The notes: generated by a model not told the origin, from the sequence alone. A stretch of DNA of 64,000 nucleotides from Pinibacter soli (GCF_029961145.1 NZ_JASBRG010000007.1:491897-555896); one strand, 5' to 3'; positions 25,308 through 35,230 are shown, numbered from the stretch's first letter. Program-made: numbers and translations.

Positions 25308-27083
25308 CTAATTCCTAATTTCTAATTCCTGCCCTTCGGCGCCCATTGCCTGCAAAAACCAGGCGGCATGTGGCAACCATTGTTCGGTCCATCGCCATTC
25401 ATTGCCATCAGCTTTTTCTTTGAATAATATTCCACTACCATCAGGATTCTCGCCGCCGGTCACACCATTTGAAATACCGCCCCTTTCCGACCCATGACCA
25501 AACATAGATGCCATGTGTGGTACATTGTTTTTTCCAAAGCCGTACATAAAACATATATCGTATGGGTTGCAACCCAATATCCACGACAACTGGCGAGCAG
25601 CATATGTTTGCAAAGAATCTATTTTTGCACTTTTGTTTTTTCCATACACCAATGTGCCTCCAACTAATGCAGCAGTTGCAAGGGAAGCCAGCCTCGCATT
25701 TTCACCCTGCCACCACCAGCCGGATTCATTTTCATGAGGAATAAAAAATCCATCTTTGATTTTATTTTGTATGGCAAATGTTTGACGCGCATAACCAAAC
25801 GGATTGCTCACTTCGTTGGTGATCTGCAAATTGTAGTCAAGCGCTTTTTGTATTGTTTGTAAAGCAGCGCTTCGCAAAGATGGCTCTGATTCCTTTGCTA
25901 AATATCTGGACAAAGCAACGACCGGCATACCTGCATCTGACGCATGCCAGAAGGGTCTTTTGCTATCATCTGCAATAAAATATCCTTGCGGTGTTAATCG
26001 ATTAGAAATGTTTTTTGCACGTTTTCGTGCTTCGTTTTTATACAGTTCTTCATTGGTAGTTATCCATAGTTCTGTTGCCGCCATCAATGCACAATAGTCA
26101 TCAAGTATGTTTTCTTTGCCATTGTCGCAATACTTCAAATTGTTTATCAGTAAATGAGCAAATGCTTTTTTTGCTCCAGCCAAATATTGCTGCGATGTAG
26201 AATCACCATGTTTCTTCCATCTTGCTGCGCGGGCCAAAGCTGCAATGCCCATTCCTCCACCTTCACGAAAAGCACTTTGATAATCGGAGGTCGTGACGCT
26301 ATTTGCCAGCAGTCCAACGATTCTTCTCTGGTTAGGATCCGGTTTGAAATAACTGAATACTGTTGTATAAAAATATCCTTCCGGCGAAAGAGAACGTAAC
26401 ACGTAATCCGCGCCGTACAAAGCTTCACTCTCAAGTGAGTCTTTTATTTTCAATGATGTAAGTAAAGCAGGAATTGATTCTACTGCATTTTCCATTGACC
26501 ATGTTACTAAAGGAATTTGTTGCGGCGACATGAAATTTGTGTAACACAAGTGTGAGAAATATTTGCTGATATCTCCCGATGCATCGCACCATCCGCCTTG
26601 TACATTTGTGGTCTTATTACTTCCGTATAGTATTACATGTTTGTCTGCTTCTAATTCTTGTGGCGTATTGGCTCTTTGCTTGTGATAGTAATTGAGGATT
26701 GCCGGCAATGTAGCTTTAGCCAATGCATGTTTACCGATAAAAAATTGCGAAGAATAATAAGTTGAATCCAGTCCAACGCGCAGAACATAATTCCCTTCCT
26801 TAGTAATTGCTGAAAAATCTGCCGTGTAAAAATACGTTCCAGGGAACCAATCACTTATTTGTACCGGCAAACGTAACACACCTTTTAAACTCATTTTATA
26901 GTCAAGATATTCAACCGTAAAGGATGTATTGGGTGGCAACGGCTTATCCGAACTAATGACAGCAACCTTTGCATCGTCACTATTAAACCCAACCTGGTTG
27001 ACGTGGATCGACACCTGACTAAATCCAACATTGGGTAACATAAACAATGCAATGAACAATGTACCTGTAAGAATTCTTTTCAT
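25308..27083 (-). CDS. Secreted GH9 glycoside hydrolase with N-terminal Ig-like domain
   Basis: 591 residues with a signal peptide ending GFSQ. Residues about 22-115 form the CelD_N Ig-like domain (HVNQVGFNSDDAKVAVI). The (alpha/alpha)6 domain begins with QGGWCDASGDISKYFSH, carrying the catalytic-base Asp pair (D167 and D171). LGCNPYDICFMYGFGKN and WRWTEQWLPHAAWFL are the late GH9 landmarks, with the proton-donor Glu near the C-terminus. It probably attacks beta-glucan, cello- or chito-oligosaccharides. The C-terminus abuts a palindromic AT spacer. Confidence 0.92.
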   Translation of the reverse strand: MKRILTGTLFIALFMLPNVGFSQVSIHVNQVGFNSDDAKVAVISSDKPLPPNTSFTVEYLDYKMSLKGVLRLPVQISDWFPGTYFYTADFSAITKEGNYVLRVGLDSTYYSSQFFIGKHALAKATLPAILNYYHKQRANTPQELEADKHVILYGSNKTTNVQGGWCDASGDISKYFSHLCYTNFMSPQQIPLVTWSMENAVESIPALLTSLKIKDSLESEALYGADYVLRSLSPEGYFYTTVFSYFKPDPNQRRIVGLLANSVTTSDYQSAFREGGGMGIAALARAARWKKHGDSTSQQYLAGAKKAFAHLLINNLKYCDNGKENILDDYCALMAATELWITTNEELYKNEARKRAKNISNRLTPQGYFIADDSKRPFWHASDAGMPVVALSRYLAKESEPSLRSAALQTIQKALDYNLQITNEVSNPFGYARQTFAIQNKIKDGFFIPHENESGWWWQGENARLASLATAALVGGTLVYGKNKSAKIDSLQTYAARQLSWILGCNPYDICFMYGFGKNNVPHMASMFGHGSERGGISNGVTGGENPDGSGILFKEKADGNEWRWTEQWLPHAAWFLQAMGAEGQELEIRN

Positions 27084-27197
27084 CTTTTTTTACTTCTTTC
27101 GTTACAACTACCGTTGATATATATACGACCCCAGTAAGAACAAAATATACTCTCTGCTACAACATCTTCTAATTCCTAGCTCCTAATTTCCCCGCCC

Positions 27198-28370
27198 CTA
27201 CAGCTTTAACCTGATTCGTCGTTTTTCCATCAACCCCACTAACCAACTCACTATGAATGCCATGACAAACGAACGGATAATTCCGCCTGCGCCCTCTTTC
27301 AAAAACACAGGATATGTAAAACCAGTCATTCTGAAAATGGCAAACAAAATGTATGGTATGAGATAACACGTAAGTGTGCTTGTGCCTGCTGGAGAAATAA
27401 ACGAGAACCACTTTTCTTTTCCTTTAATATCAACAAGCCAGATAAAAAACTCAAAAGCCAGAATGCTGATGCCTGTGCAAATAAACACCCATGCGGGCGT
27501 TGAATGTATTTTTGAAATACCACCAACATAAGGACGAACGATAAAGCCAAGCGCAATCATTGCTGTGCCGCAAATGGCTAACAACCACAAAAGGCCACCG
27601 TCGTTTTTTGTTCCTGCTATTTTTGTGTACAAGCTACTTATTAAGGCACCCGCCATAACAAGTGATGCTGATGAGCCGTCATTTACCACCCAAAGCCTTT
27701 TTGTAAAAATTCCGGTATGCGCACAAATGTTGATTGCCACAAAGGCAACAAACGCAATCAGTAAAATATTGAAGTTTCCTTTTGATAAAAGAAAAACAAT
27801 CGCACACACAAGATAAGCCCAACCGATAATGCCAAGAATGCCCCACCATGAAGCATGCATCCACCCGGGATTTGCAGGGTCGCCGCTTCTATATAAGATC
27901 GCCATCAAAGCAAGTAATGTGATACCGGCACCAACGCAAATATTCTTTTTTGCCTTCGGCATTTCCGGGGAGTAGTCAAGCCAGATAATAAAGAAACTTA
28001 TCGTGATTAAAAGCATCCACAAACCTTTCGATAAGATGGAAGCTTTGCTGTAATTGTCGAGGTTTACCTGAAACAGGCCCATAATCAACAGAGCAAGCGA
28101 ACGGGAAAAAATGTACAATGCAATCTGCTGGACAGAATCGCCCTTATTTATTCTGTGCCGAATAGCAAATGGTAATGACAGGCCAACGATGAAAAGGAAG
28201 GCCGGAAAAATAACATCCGCAAATCCCATCCCATCGGTGTGCGAATCGACGTGTTTGATCCACTCAGGTATTTTTTGAACGCCGTCAACGTCGTTTACAA
28301 AAATCATCAGGAACATGGTAACGGCCCGGAAAACATCTATCGATTTCAATCTCTTAGGTAACAGATTCAT
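27198..28370 (-). CDS. NagX/DUF5009-like membrane acyltransferase
   Basis: 390 residues with about ten membrane helices. The start KRLKSIDVFRAVTMFLMIFV and then GFADVIFPAFLFIVGLSLPF are typical of DUF5009/DUF1624 proteins related to heparan-alpha-glucosaminide N-acetyltransferase and NagX. Members are thought to acetylate sugars across the membrane and often sit with N-acetylglucosamine or chitin genes; here GH9 and GH18 follow on the same strand. The gap of 114 nt to GH9 allows co-transcription. Confidence 0.85.
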   Translation of the reverse strand: MNLLPKRLKSIDVFRAVTMFLMIFVNDVDGVQKIPEWIKHVDSHTDGMGFADVIFPAFLFIVGLSLPFAIRHRINKGDSVQQIALYIFSRSLALLIMGLFQVNLDNYSKASILSKGLWMLLITISFFIIWLDYSPEMPKAKKNICVGAGITLLALMAILYRSGDPANPGWMHASWWGILGIIGWAYLVCAIVFLLSKGNFNILLIAFVAFVAINICAHTGIFTKRLWVVNDGSSASLVMAGALISSLYTKIAGTKNDGGLLWLLAICGTAMIALGFIVRPYVGGISKIHSTPAWVFICTGISILAFEFFIWLVDIKGKEKWFSFISPAGTSTLTCYLIPYILFAIFRMTGFTYPVFLKEGAGGIIRSFVMAFIVSWLVGLMEKRRIRLKL

Positions 28371-28799
28371 GAATTTCTATAATTTGGTATCAGGCTAATT
28401 GCTCGTTTCATTTATGTAAGTAAACGGTCGTTGTGTAACGTATACCAATCAAATTTTAATTGGCACAAAAAATCCTCTTTTTTGTACAACAGTACAAAGT
28501 CCTACAAATACTGGTAAATAGCAAGATTGCTTTTACGTCATTTACTCTACATCACGCAATTATTGAAAAACTACAATCACCTGATTATCATTTGTAAATT
28601 AATATTACACCAAACTTCAGCTTACCTATGTAGCTCTGCACTACGCCAAACGGAGTCTTTTATTTTTTTTACCCGGCAAACGAGTATATTTTTAGCTTCT
28701 TGACCTCTTTACATAGTGAACGGCTGTCAGAGACAAGGCAATGCCTTGTCTCTACATACGATCGTTTACATTTCAAATATGTACTTAAAGTAGAATAAC
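28371..28799. promoter_or_regulatory. Divergent control region of the acyltransferase and GH30 genes
   Basis: 429 bases between divergent starts. A perfect 12-bp palindrome (28729-28740 with 28742-28753, AGAGACAAGGCA/TGCCTTGTCTCT) lies 47 nt before the GH30 start. A second one of the same style occurs at 52680. A small dyad GTACAACAGTAC lies near 28485. No promoter could be fixed with confidence. Confidence 0.45.
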
Positions 28800-30251
28800 A
28801 TGAAAAAACTCTTCCTGGTTCTTATTGCTTCCTCTTCATTTTATTTGGCGAACGCCCAAACGGCTGTAAAAAAATACAACACGGCAAATAAAACGGTTAC
28901 AGTGTACACTACTGCGCAAAATACAGATCTGCGCCTTTCACAAAACGGCACGTTGAGTTTTTCACCTCTTGCTCAGCCCTTGGAAACACAGCCTTGCATA
29001 TTTGTTGATCCGTCGAGGACATTCCAAACATTTATGGGAGTTGGTGGCGCGTTGACAGATGCATCTGCGGAAACATTTGCGAAGCTGCCAAAAGATAAAC
29101 AGCAGGAACTATTAAAGGCCTATTATAATGCGAACAGTGGTATTGGTTATACGATCGGCAGAACCACCATTCACAGTTGCGACTTTTCAAGCGATAGCTA
29201 TACTTATGTGACAAATGAAGATGCTTCACTGAGCACTTTCAATGTGGCACATGATGAGAAATACCGTATTCCATTGATCAAACAAGCTATTGCTGCGGCT
29301 GGTGGCAAACTCACTTTGTATGCTGCCCCGTGGAGCCCGCTTGCATGGATGAAGGATAATAATGACATGCTGCACGGTGGCAAATTGAAACCGGAGGCAA
29401 GGCAAACATGGGCAAACTACTACGTAAAATTTATTAAAACCTACGAAGCAAAAGGTATTCCTATTTGGGGGCTTAGCACACAAAACGAACCCATGGCTAA
29501 GCAAACCTGGGAATCCTGCATTTATACAGCAGAGGACGAAAGGGATTTTATTAAAAATTACCTCGGGCCAACTTTGCAAAAAAATGGTTTAGGCAGCAAG
29601 AAACTGATTGCATGGGACCACAACAGAGATCTTGCTTATCAACGTGCGAGCACTATCCTTAGCGATCCTGAAGCGGCAAAATATGTGTGGGGTGTTGGTT
29701 ACCACTGGTATGAAACATGGACAGGCAGTGCTATGCAATTCAGCAATATCAAAATGATCAACGATGCATTCCCTGACAAGAACCTGATCTTCACCGAAGG
29801 CTGTAAAGAAAAGTTTAGTATGGACAGCATTCGCAACTGGTCGCTTGGAGAAAAATATGGCAACTCCATGATCAACGATTTCAACTGCGGAACGGTTGCA
29901 TGGACAGACTGGAACATTTTGCTTGATGAACACGGTGGCCCCAACCACGTCGGTAATTTTTGTTTCGCGCCTGTGCATGCAAATACACAAACCGGTGAGT
30001 TGATATACACTAATGCATTCTATTATATCGGACAGTTTTCAAAATTCATCCGTCCGGGTGCAAAGCGCATTAGCACCGCATCCAGCAGAGATGCATTAGA
30101 AACAACTGCGTTTCAAAATACTGACGGAAGCGTTGTTGTGGTAGTGATGAACCGCACCGATAAAAAACTTGATTATAATCTTTGGATCAATGGAACGGCA
30201 GCGCAGGCAACAAGTTTGCCGCACTCCATTTCGTCGTTGGTCATCAAATAG
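28800..30251 (+). CDS. Secreted GH30 glucosylceramidase-type beta-glycosidase
   Basis: 483 residues with a signal peptide (LIASSSFYLANAQ). The (beta/alpha)8 domain starts FMGVGGALTDASAETFAKL. The acid/base Glu lies in LSTQNEPMAKQTWES (E230) and the nucleophile in LIFTEGCKEKF (E333), matching GH30 subfamily 1/3. A C-terminal beta domain ends with AQATSLPHSISSLVIK. Likely substrates are beta-1,6-glucan or beta-glucosides. It is followed by a strong terminator, so it is monocistronic. Confidence 0.93.
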   Translation: MKKLFLVLIASSSFYLANAQTAVKKYNTANKTVTVYTTAQNTDLRLSQNGTLSFSPLAQPLETQPCIFVDPSRTFQTFMGVGGALTDASAETFAKLPKDKQQELLKAYYNANSGIGYTIGRTTIHSCDFSSDSYTYVTNEDASLSTFNVAHDEKYRIPLIKQAIAAAGGKLTLYAAPWSPLAWMKDNNDMLHGGKLKPEARQTWANYYVKFIKTYEAKGIPIWGLSTQNEPMAKQTWESCIYTAEDERDFIKNYLGPTLQKNGLGSKKLIAWDHNRDLAYQRASTILSDPEAAKYVWGVGYHWYETWTGSAMQFSNIKMINDAFPDKNLIFTEGCKEKFSMDSIRNWSLGEKYGNSMINDFNCGTVAWTDWNILLDEHGGPNHVGNFCFAPVHANTQTGELIYTNAFYYIGQFSKFIRPGAKRISTASSRDALETTAFQNTDGSVVVVVMNRTDKKLDYNLWINGTAAQATSLPHSISSLVIK

Positions 30252-30281
30252 ACTTATTTACCTGATCGTGGTATATATAAG

Positions 30282-30322
30282 GAAGCACCGGTGGTTAAAG
30301 AATCCGGTGCTTCTGCTTTTCA
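30282..30322 (+). terminator. Intrinsic terminator of the GH30 gene
   Basis: GAAGCACCGG (30282-30291) pairs perfectly with CCGGTGCTTC (30304-30313), followed by TGCTTTT. Confidence 0.85.
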
Positions 30323-30362
30323 AGCCGTTTTTATATTTTGTGCTACGCAAAACATATTTACA

Positions 30363-30722
30363 ATGAAGGTAGTCGCCAATTTTTTTATTGCCATCGTTGC
30401 TATCGAACACCTGTATATTTTATGGATAGAGATGTTTGCCTGGACAACGGTTGGAAAGAAAACATTCAGAGGTTTTCCTCCGGATCTGTTTGAGAAAACA
30501 AGGACACTCGCGGCCAACCAGGGATTGTACAATGGCTTTTTGGCGGCGGGCCTGATATGGTCTTTGTGTATCGAAGATCCGAAGTGGCATTTATATGTGG
30601 CAGTTTTCTTTTTAACCTGCGTTGTCGTGGCTGGTATTTACGGTGGAATAACGGCATCACGTTCGATCATCTATAAGCAGGCATTGCCTGCATTTATTGC
30701 ACTTGTATTGGTGCATTTATAA
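30363..30722 (+). CDS. DUF1304 four-helix membrane protein
   Basis: 119 residues from MKVVANFFIAIVAIEHLYI. Four membrane helices with EMFAWTTVGKKTF and LAANQGLYNGFLAAGL are diagnostic of DUF1304. Its function is unknown. A longer frame from 30291 would run through the GH30 terminator, so 30363 is preferred. The SMP-30 gene follows after 35 nt and is probably in the same transcript. Confidence 0.88.
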   Translation: MKVVANFFIAIVAIEHLYILWIEMFAWTTVGKKTFRGFPPDLFEKTRTLAANQGLYNGFLAAGLIWSLCIEDPKWHLYVAVFFLTCVVVAGIYGGITASRSIIYKQALPAFIALVLVHL

Positions 30723-30757
30723 CAAGGATTTTTTTGATTAAATACATTAGGAATTTT

Positions 30758-31672
30758 ATGAAATATCACAAGCTATATTGCTTACTCTCACTTTTTATTT
30801 TTACGTGTATGAGTGTTTCAGCAAATACAGGTGCAGACAGCACTTCGCCCATCATAGCAGACGGAGCAAAGCTCGAATCGATTGCCAATAACTTTGCATT
30901 TACAGAAGGCCCGGCAGTGGATAAAGCGGGTAACATTTTCTTTACGGATCAGCCGAATGATAAAATATGGAAGTATGATATCAATGGCAAGCTTTCTGTT
31001 TTCCTTGACAAAACCGGCCGCTCGAATGGTTTATATTTTGATAAAAAAGGAAACATCATTGCGTGCGCAGACAACCAGAATGAATTGTGGTCAATCGATC
31101 CATCGGGCAAGGTAACTGTATTGATGAGTGATTATAAAGGACAAAAACTTAACGGCCCAAATGATCTGTGGATCGATGCGCACGGCGGCATTTACTTTAC
31201 TGATCCTTACTATCAGCGTGACTACTGGACAAGAAAGAAACCAGAGATCGAAGGACAAAAAGTATACTATCTTAAAAAAGGAAGTAAAGAACCTGTCATC
31301 GTTGCTGCTGACATTGTAAAACCTAATGGCATTGTGGGAACACCTGATGGCAAATTTATTTTTGTAGCAGACATCGATGGCGGAAAAATCTACAAGTACA
31401 CTATTAACAGCGATGGTTCTTTGAGCAATCAACAATTCTTTGCGCAGTCAAGAGCAGATGGAATTACGCTGGACAACCAAGGCAATTTATATTGCTGTGG
31501 CAATGGCGTTACAGTATTCAACTCCAAAGGTGAAAAGATCGCACACATTGATGTGCCTGCGAAATGGACTGCGAATGCTTGCATCGGAGGTAAGGATAAT
31601 GACGAATTGTTTTTGACGGCGTCTGAAGGGTTTTATAAAGTGAAGCTGAAGGTGAAAGGCGTTGAGAAATAA
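30758..31672 (+). CDS. Secreted SMP-30/gluconolactonase-like protein
   Basis: 304 residues from MKYHKLYCLLS, with a signal peptide ending SVSA. A six-bladed propeller of the SMP-30 family follows: NFAFTEGPAVDKAGNIFFTD, then RSNGLYFDKKGNI, LNGPNDLWIDAHGGIYFTDP and RADGITLDNQGNLYCCG. The metal ligands Glu (EGP), Asn (PNDLW) and Asp (DGITLD) are present. It probably opens a sugar lactone in the periplasm. A start 8 codons upstream is possible. Confidence 0.88.
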   Translation: MKYHKLYCLLSLFIFTCMSVSANTGADSTSPIIADGAKLESIANNFAFTEGPAVDKAGNIFFTDQPNDKIWKYDINGKLSVFLDKTGRSNGLYFDKKGNIIACADNQNELWSIDPSGKVTVLMSDYKGQKLNGPNDLWIDAHGGIYFTDPYYQRDYWTRKKPEIEGQKVYYLKKGSKEPVIVAADIVKPNGIVGTPDGKFIFVADIDGGKIYKYTINSDGSLSNQQFFAQSRADGITLDNQGNLYCCGNGVTVFNSKGEKIAHIDVPAKWTANACIGGKDNDELFLTASEGFYKVKLKVKGVEK

Positions 31673-31690
31673 TTAAGAATTAGGAATTAA

Positions 31691-31899
31691 GAATCAATGC
31701 CGTTTAGTTAAGGTGTTTGAAAAAACAAAAGCATCTCGCTTGTCATCCCGAGGAAGGAGGGATCTGGGCCTAATACTAACGAACACTTTGCGTAAACAGT
31801 CACGCAGATCCCTCCTTCGTCGGGATGACAAGCAGCCTTTCTTTCCTGGACATAGCAACCAAGTAATTGAAAAATTGCTTAACTAAACGACATTGAATT
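31691..31899 (+). mobile_element. 209-bp MITE-like element, copy A
   Basis: Terminal inverted repeats of about 21 bp (CAATGCCGTTTAGTTAAG left, CTTAACTAAACGACATTG right) enclose a second pair, GCTTGTCATCCCGAGGAAGG / CTTCGTCGGGATGACAAGC. Copy B at 34932-35140 is the same length and about 95% identical in inverted orientation. No coding capacity. It is itself embedded between AT-word arms at 31671-31694 and 31966-31999. Confidence 0.85.
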
Positions 31900-31965
31900 A
31901 AGAATTAAGAATTCTTCCTGTGTTATATGAAGTATGAAAGCAGACCGAATGACTGTACAGTCAAC

Positions 31966-31999
31966 AATTCTTAATTCCTAATTCTTAATTCTTAATTCC
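31966..31999. repeat. AT-word array before the GH77 stop
   Basis: AATTCTTAATTCCTAATTCT and two further copies of the word form the right arm, inverted to 31671-31694. Together they frame MITE copy A in the convergent spacer between SMP-30 and GH77. Confidence 0.65.
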
Positions 32000-32005
32000 T
32001 CGCTT

Positions 32006-34696
32006 CTAGCTTCTTCCGCTCGCCTTTACATTCTCTTTCAATTCGTGATTAAATGCTTTTTCTTTAATCAGTTGCTCCAGCGTAACATGCATTCTGTAGC
32101 GCCAGTAGTTTTTGGGATTTGCAGGATCATTGATGCGCTCCGCAGCAACATCTTCGCTGCGCAAATCGCCGTCTATGCCAAACAGGTCCTGTATTTGAAA
32201 GATGCTCCACATTGCAGGCGAATGCAAGTGTTGCAGGATAATCGCTTTATTGATCCATGGTTCACAGAATAAAGGCGCATCGCCCCATTGCTGTAACTGG
32301 TAATTGAAGAAGCGTTGGGTGCGAGCCCTGTCTTCTTCCCACCAACCGCGGATGGTGCTCATGTCGTGCGTGGACGGCATGCACACGCTTAAGTATGGTG
32401 CGCTCGCAGGATGGAAAAATTCCTGGTTAAGCGATTTCGGCATACGTTGTACTTCGAGACTTAAAATACCGAGTTGTTTCATTACATCGGGCACACATGT
32501 CGGCACCATGCCGAGATCTTCTCCGCAGATCAACATACCTGTTGAGGCTTTCAGTGCCGGCAACCTTTTCAGGCCTTCTTTTTTCCAAAAATCTTCTTGT
32601 CTGTAATAGAAATAATTGATTGCAAGGTCCTTCAATTGCTGTTGCGTGTGCCATTCCAGTTGCTGATACGAAGTAATGCCTTCCATTCCGATGCGAAAAT
32701 GAAATTGTGAACCGTTGGAACCGGGCACTTCAAAGAGTATAACGTTTGAAATAAGATTAAACAAACCTTGCTTTAAGGCCTCGTTATGATCATTGCTTTC
32801 CAGCTTCGCGAAATATGCGGCCACTTTTTGCTGAGTGTTGAATTCCTGCTTCAATTCAAACGTATCAAAGTCTGTTGAATGCAGGAACGTATCTTTCACA
32901 TACTGTGCATCATTTCCATACACTGTGCTCAACACATAGTCGTTGATAAATGGCTGTGTATAGCGTTTATGATCGAACCAAATATTACGCTCCGTAAACT
33001 CATTTATATAAACAGGAATGGCGGGAACAAAGTGACCCATGATTCCTTCGACTGATTCAACAGGTACACTCCATATCCTGAAAAAACCGAGGATGTGATC
33101 TATGCGAAATGCATCATAGTAGTTCGTCATTTGGTCGAAACGCCTGTGCCACCAACCATAATGATCTTCTGCCATTTTGCTCCAGTTGTAAGTTGGTAAT
33201 CCCCAGTTTTGTCCGGAGATGGCAAACGGATCAGGCGGCGCACCCGCTTGCATATCGAGATTGTACAAAGCAGGTTCTACCCATGCATCACAACTGTAGC
33301 GATATACACCAATGGGTATATCTCCTTTCATTATGATGCCGTGCTTGTGTGCATATTCCGCTGCTTCTTTCAGTTGCAGGTGCAGGTGGTATTGAATAAA
33401 GTACCAGGTGGCTATTTCATCATAATGCTTGTTGCGCGGCGATACGAATTTGTCAATTGCAGCCTTATCATACACGGCATGTTTTTTCCAAAGTGCGAAA
33501 TTTGCTGTGCCGTTCAAATCTCTCAAATAACTGAATGCAGCGTATGGCACGAGCCACTCTTTGTGTTCTTCGAAAAACTTTTTGAAATCTTCATCTTTTA
33601 AAAACGCCTCTTTTTCCGCGAAATACAACACCTTCATAATGGAGAGCTTGTATTTCATTACCTGCTCATAGTCCACCGCATTGAGGTCGTTCAATACGCC
33701 CTGAACTTTTTTCAAGGGCTTTAGAATATGACTATGTTTATGATTGGCCACCTGCTCAAGATGTATATAGATGGGATGCAGCGCAAATGCGGAGATAGCG
33801 GCATACGGATATGAATCCAGCCATGTATTGGTTGCAATGGTATCATTGACAGGCAAAAGTTGTATAAGCTTGAGCCCTATGGACTTTGCCCAATCTACCA
33901 GCAATTTAATATCAAGAAACTCGCCTACACCAAAGCTTTTTTTGCTGCGCAAACTAAATACCGGCATAGCTACACCGGCGCCGCGCCATGTGTTGTTTGG
34001 GAGGTTTATAAATCCATCGTGAATAATCGTTATCTTATCGGTCGCATCTCCATGTAACGACCTGTTGGCGCCATTTTCAAAACGTGTGATCTTTTTTTCC
34101 CTGGCGTCGTAGATAGCATATTTGTAAGTAATGGGAAGATCCTCCTTCGGTAGTTCTATTTTTGCTTCCCACCAGTTGCCATGCATCTTAAATACAGTTG
34201 CTTTCGTTTGATCCCAATCTCCCAGTCCGGCCCCGCTTCCGGAAATACACACTGCTTCATGTTTGTGTAGCAATGGCGCTTTTATGCGAAATATGTGGCT
34301 GAACTTTTTGGGAGACCGCGCTTTTGTCACGGTTGAGTGGGAAGGCAAAAGTGTTTCGCGAAACGGAATGGTGTAAAATGCGTTTTCAAACTCTCCGGCG
34401 AAGTTCCAGGTATCGATGACCTCTATTAGGTCATTGCTAATTTTAGACAACTCGATTACTCTGTCGTCGCCGCCTTCGTCCACAAAAGAACCGTCAACAT
34501 TTTTCAATGCGTACTTGTAGCGGATCTCTTTCAGGTTCTCCGCGTCGATATCAATACTTGCATGCCAGAAGTCCCGGCTAAAATAACTGAGCGGCAAACC
34601 TTCTGTTTCAAATTTTCCCAGCTTATCAATATTGCCTTTCAGGGAAATGGCCTGTCCAAAATGGGTAAAAAACCTTACGTAAAAATCGATCCGCAT
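32006..34696 (-). CDS. malQ: 4-alpha-glucanotransferase, CBM20-CBM20-GH77 (DPE2-like)
   Basis: 896 residues, no signal peptide, so cytoplasmic. Two starch-binding CBM20 domains (about 1-105 and 130-240, the second with GSGAGLGDWDQTKA) precede the GH77 barrel. The nucleophile is D533 (AFRIDHILGFFR), the acid/base E726 (ICGEDLGMVP), and D778 lies in MPSTHDMSTIRG. It moves maltosyl/glucan segments between alpha-glucans. The tandem-CBM20 layout and large size are those of plant DPE2 and its Bacteroidota relatives, not of classical MalQ. Confidence 0.92.
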   Translation of the reverse strand: MRIDFYVRFFTHFGQAISLKGNIDKLGKFETEGLPLSYFSRDFWHASIDIDAENLKEIRYKYALKNVDGSFVDEGGDDRVIELSKISNDLIEVIDTWNFAGEFENAFYTIPFRETLLPSHSTVTKARSPKKFSHIFRIKAPLLHKHEAVCISGSGAGLGDWDQTKATVFKMHGNWWEAKIELPKEDLPITYKYAIYDAREKKITRFENGANRSLHGDATDKITIIHDGFINLPNNTWRGAGVAMPVFSLRSKKSFGVGEFLDIKLLVDWAKSIGLKLIQLLPVNDTIATNTWLDSYPYAAISAFALHPIYIHLEQVANHKHSHILKPLKKVQGVLNDLNAVDYEQVMKYKLSIMKVLYFAEKEAFLKDEDFKKFFEEHKEWLVPYAAFSYLRDLNGTANFALWKKHAVYDKAAIDKFVSPRNKHYDEIATWYFIQYHLHLQLKEAAEYAHKHGIIMKGDIPIGVYRYSCDAWVEPALYNLDMQAGAPPDPFAISGQNWGLPTYNWSKMAEDHYGWWHRRFDQMTNYYDAFRIDHILGFFRIWSVPVESVEGIMGHFVPAIPVYINEFTERNIWFDHKRYTQPFINDYVLSTVYGNDAQYVKDTFLHSTDFDTFELKQEFNTQQKVAAYFAKLESNDHNEALKQGLFNLISNVILFEVPGSNGSQFHFRIGMEGITSYQQLEWHTQQQLKDLAINYFYYRQEDFWKKEGLKRLPALKASTGMLICGEDLGMVPTCVPDVMKQLGILSLEVQRMPKSLNQEFFHPASAPYLSVCMPSTHDMSTIRGWWEEDRARTQRFFNYQLQQWGDAPLFCEPWINKAIILQHLHSPAMWSIFQIQDLFGIDGDLRSEDVAAERINDPANPKNYWRYRMHVTLEQLIKEKAFNHELKENVKASGRS

Positions 34697-34805
34697 GTAA
34701 AATATTTTGAAATTTCAGAATTGGCTTATTTCTATGGGAACATCGTCGGTAATCGAAAATACAATAAGCTGGCAATTTTTTTACAAAAAACACAGCATGC
34801 CGTTG

Positions 34806-34935
34806 ATAATTAATAAATAATAAGTAATAATTAAGGGGCACATTTATCAGGAGATTCGGGCATTAGTTGTTGTTAAACACAAAAAAGTCTACATATTATT
34901 ATGTTGCAGCTCCTATTAATTCTTAATTATTAATT
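34806..34935. repeat. AT-word inverted repeat upstream of malQ
   Basis: The left arm TAATTAATAAATAATAAGTA (34808 onward) and the right arm CTATTAATTCTTAATTATTA (34914 onward) flank a 75-nt centre. It abuts MITE copy B, as the other AT arrays abut copies A and C. Confidence 0.7.
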
Positions 34936-35140
34936 CAATGTCGTTTAGTTAAGCAACTTTTCAATTACTTGGTTGCTATGTCCAGGAAAGAAAGACTGCT
35001 TGTCATCCCGAGGAACGAGGGATCTGCGTGATTGTTTACGCATAGTGTTCGCTAGTGTTAGGCCCAGATCCCTCGTTCCTCGGGATGACAAGCGAGATGC
35101 TTTTGTTTTTTCAAACACCTTAACTAAACGACATTGAATT
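34932..35140 (-). mobile_element. 209-bp MITE-like element, copy B
   Basis: An inverted copy of 31691-31899. The ends AATTCAATGTCGTTTAGTTA and TAACTAAACGACATTGAATT are perfect inverted repeats over at least 20 bp. The internal arms GCTTGTCATCCCGAGGAACG / CGTTCCTCGGGATGACAAGC are also perfect here, so this copy is more symmetrical than copy A. Confidence 0.88.
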
Positions 35141-35230
35141 ACTAATTGCAAACCATCAACCGAAAATTTTTAATCATTGCTTGTCCTTTTTTGAATTTGT
35201 TCCCTTATTTTCGCACAAACTTTTTTTGAC

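Noticed and set aside
31691-35140. MITE pair plus malQ as a composite transposon
   Set aside because: No transposase lies between or beside them and no target duplication around the whole unit was found.
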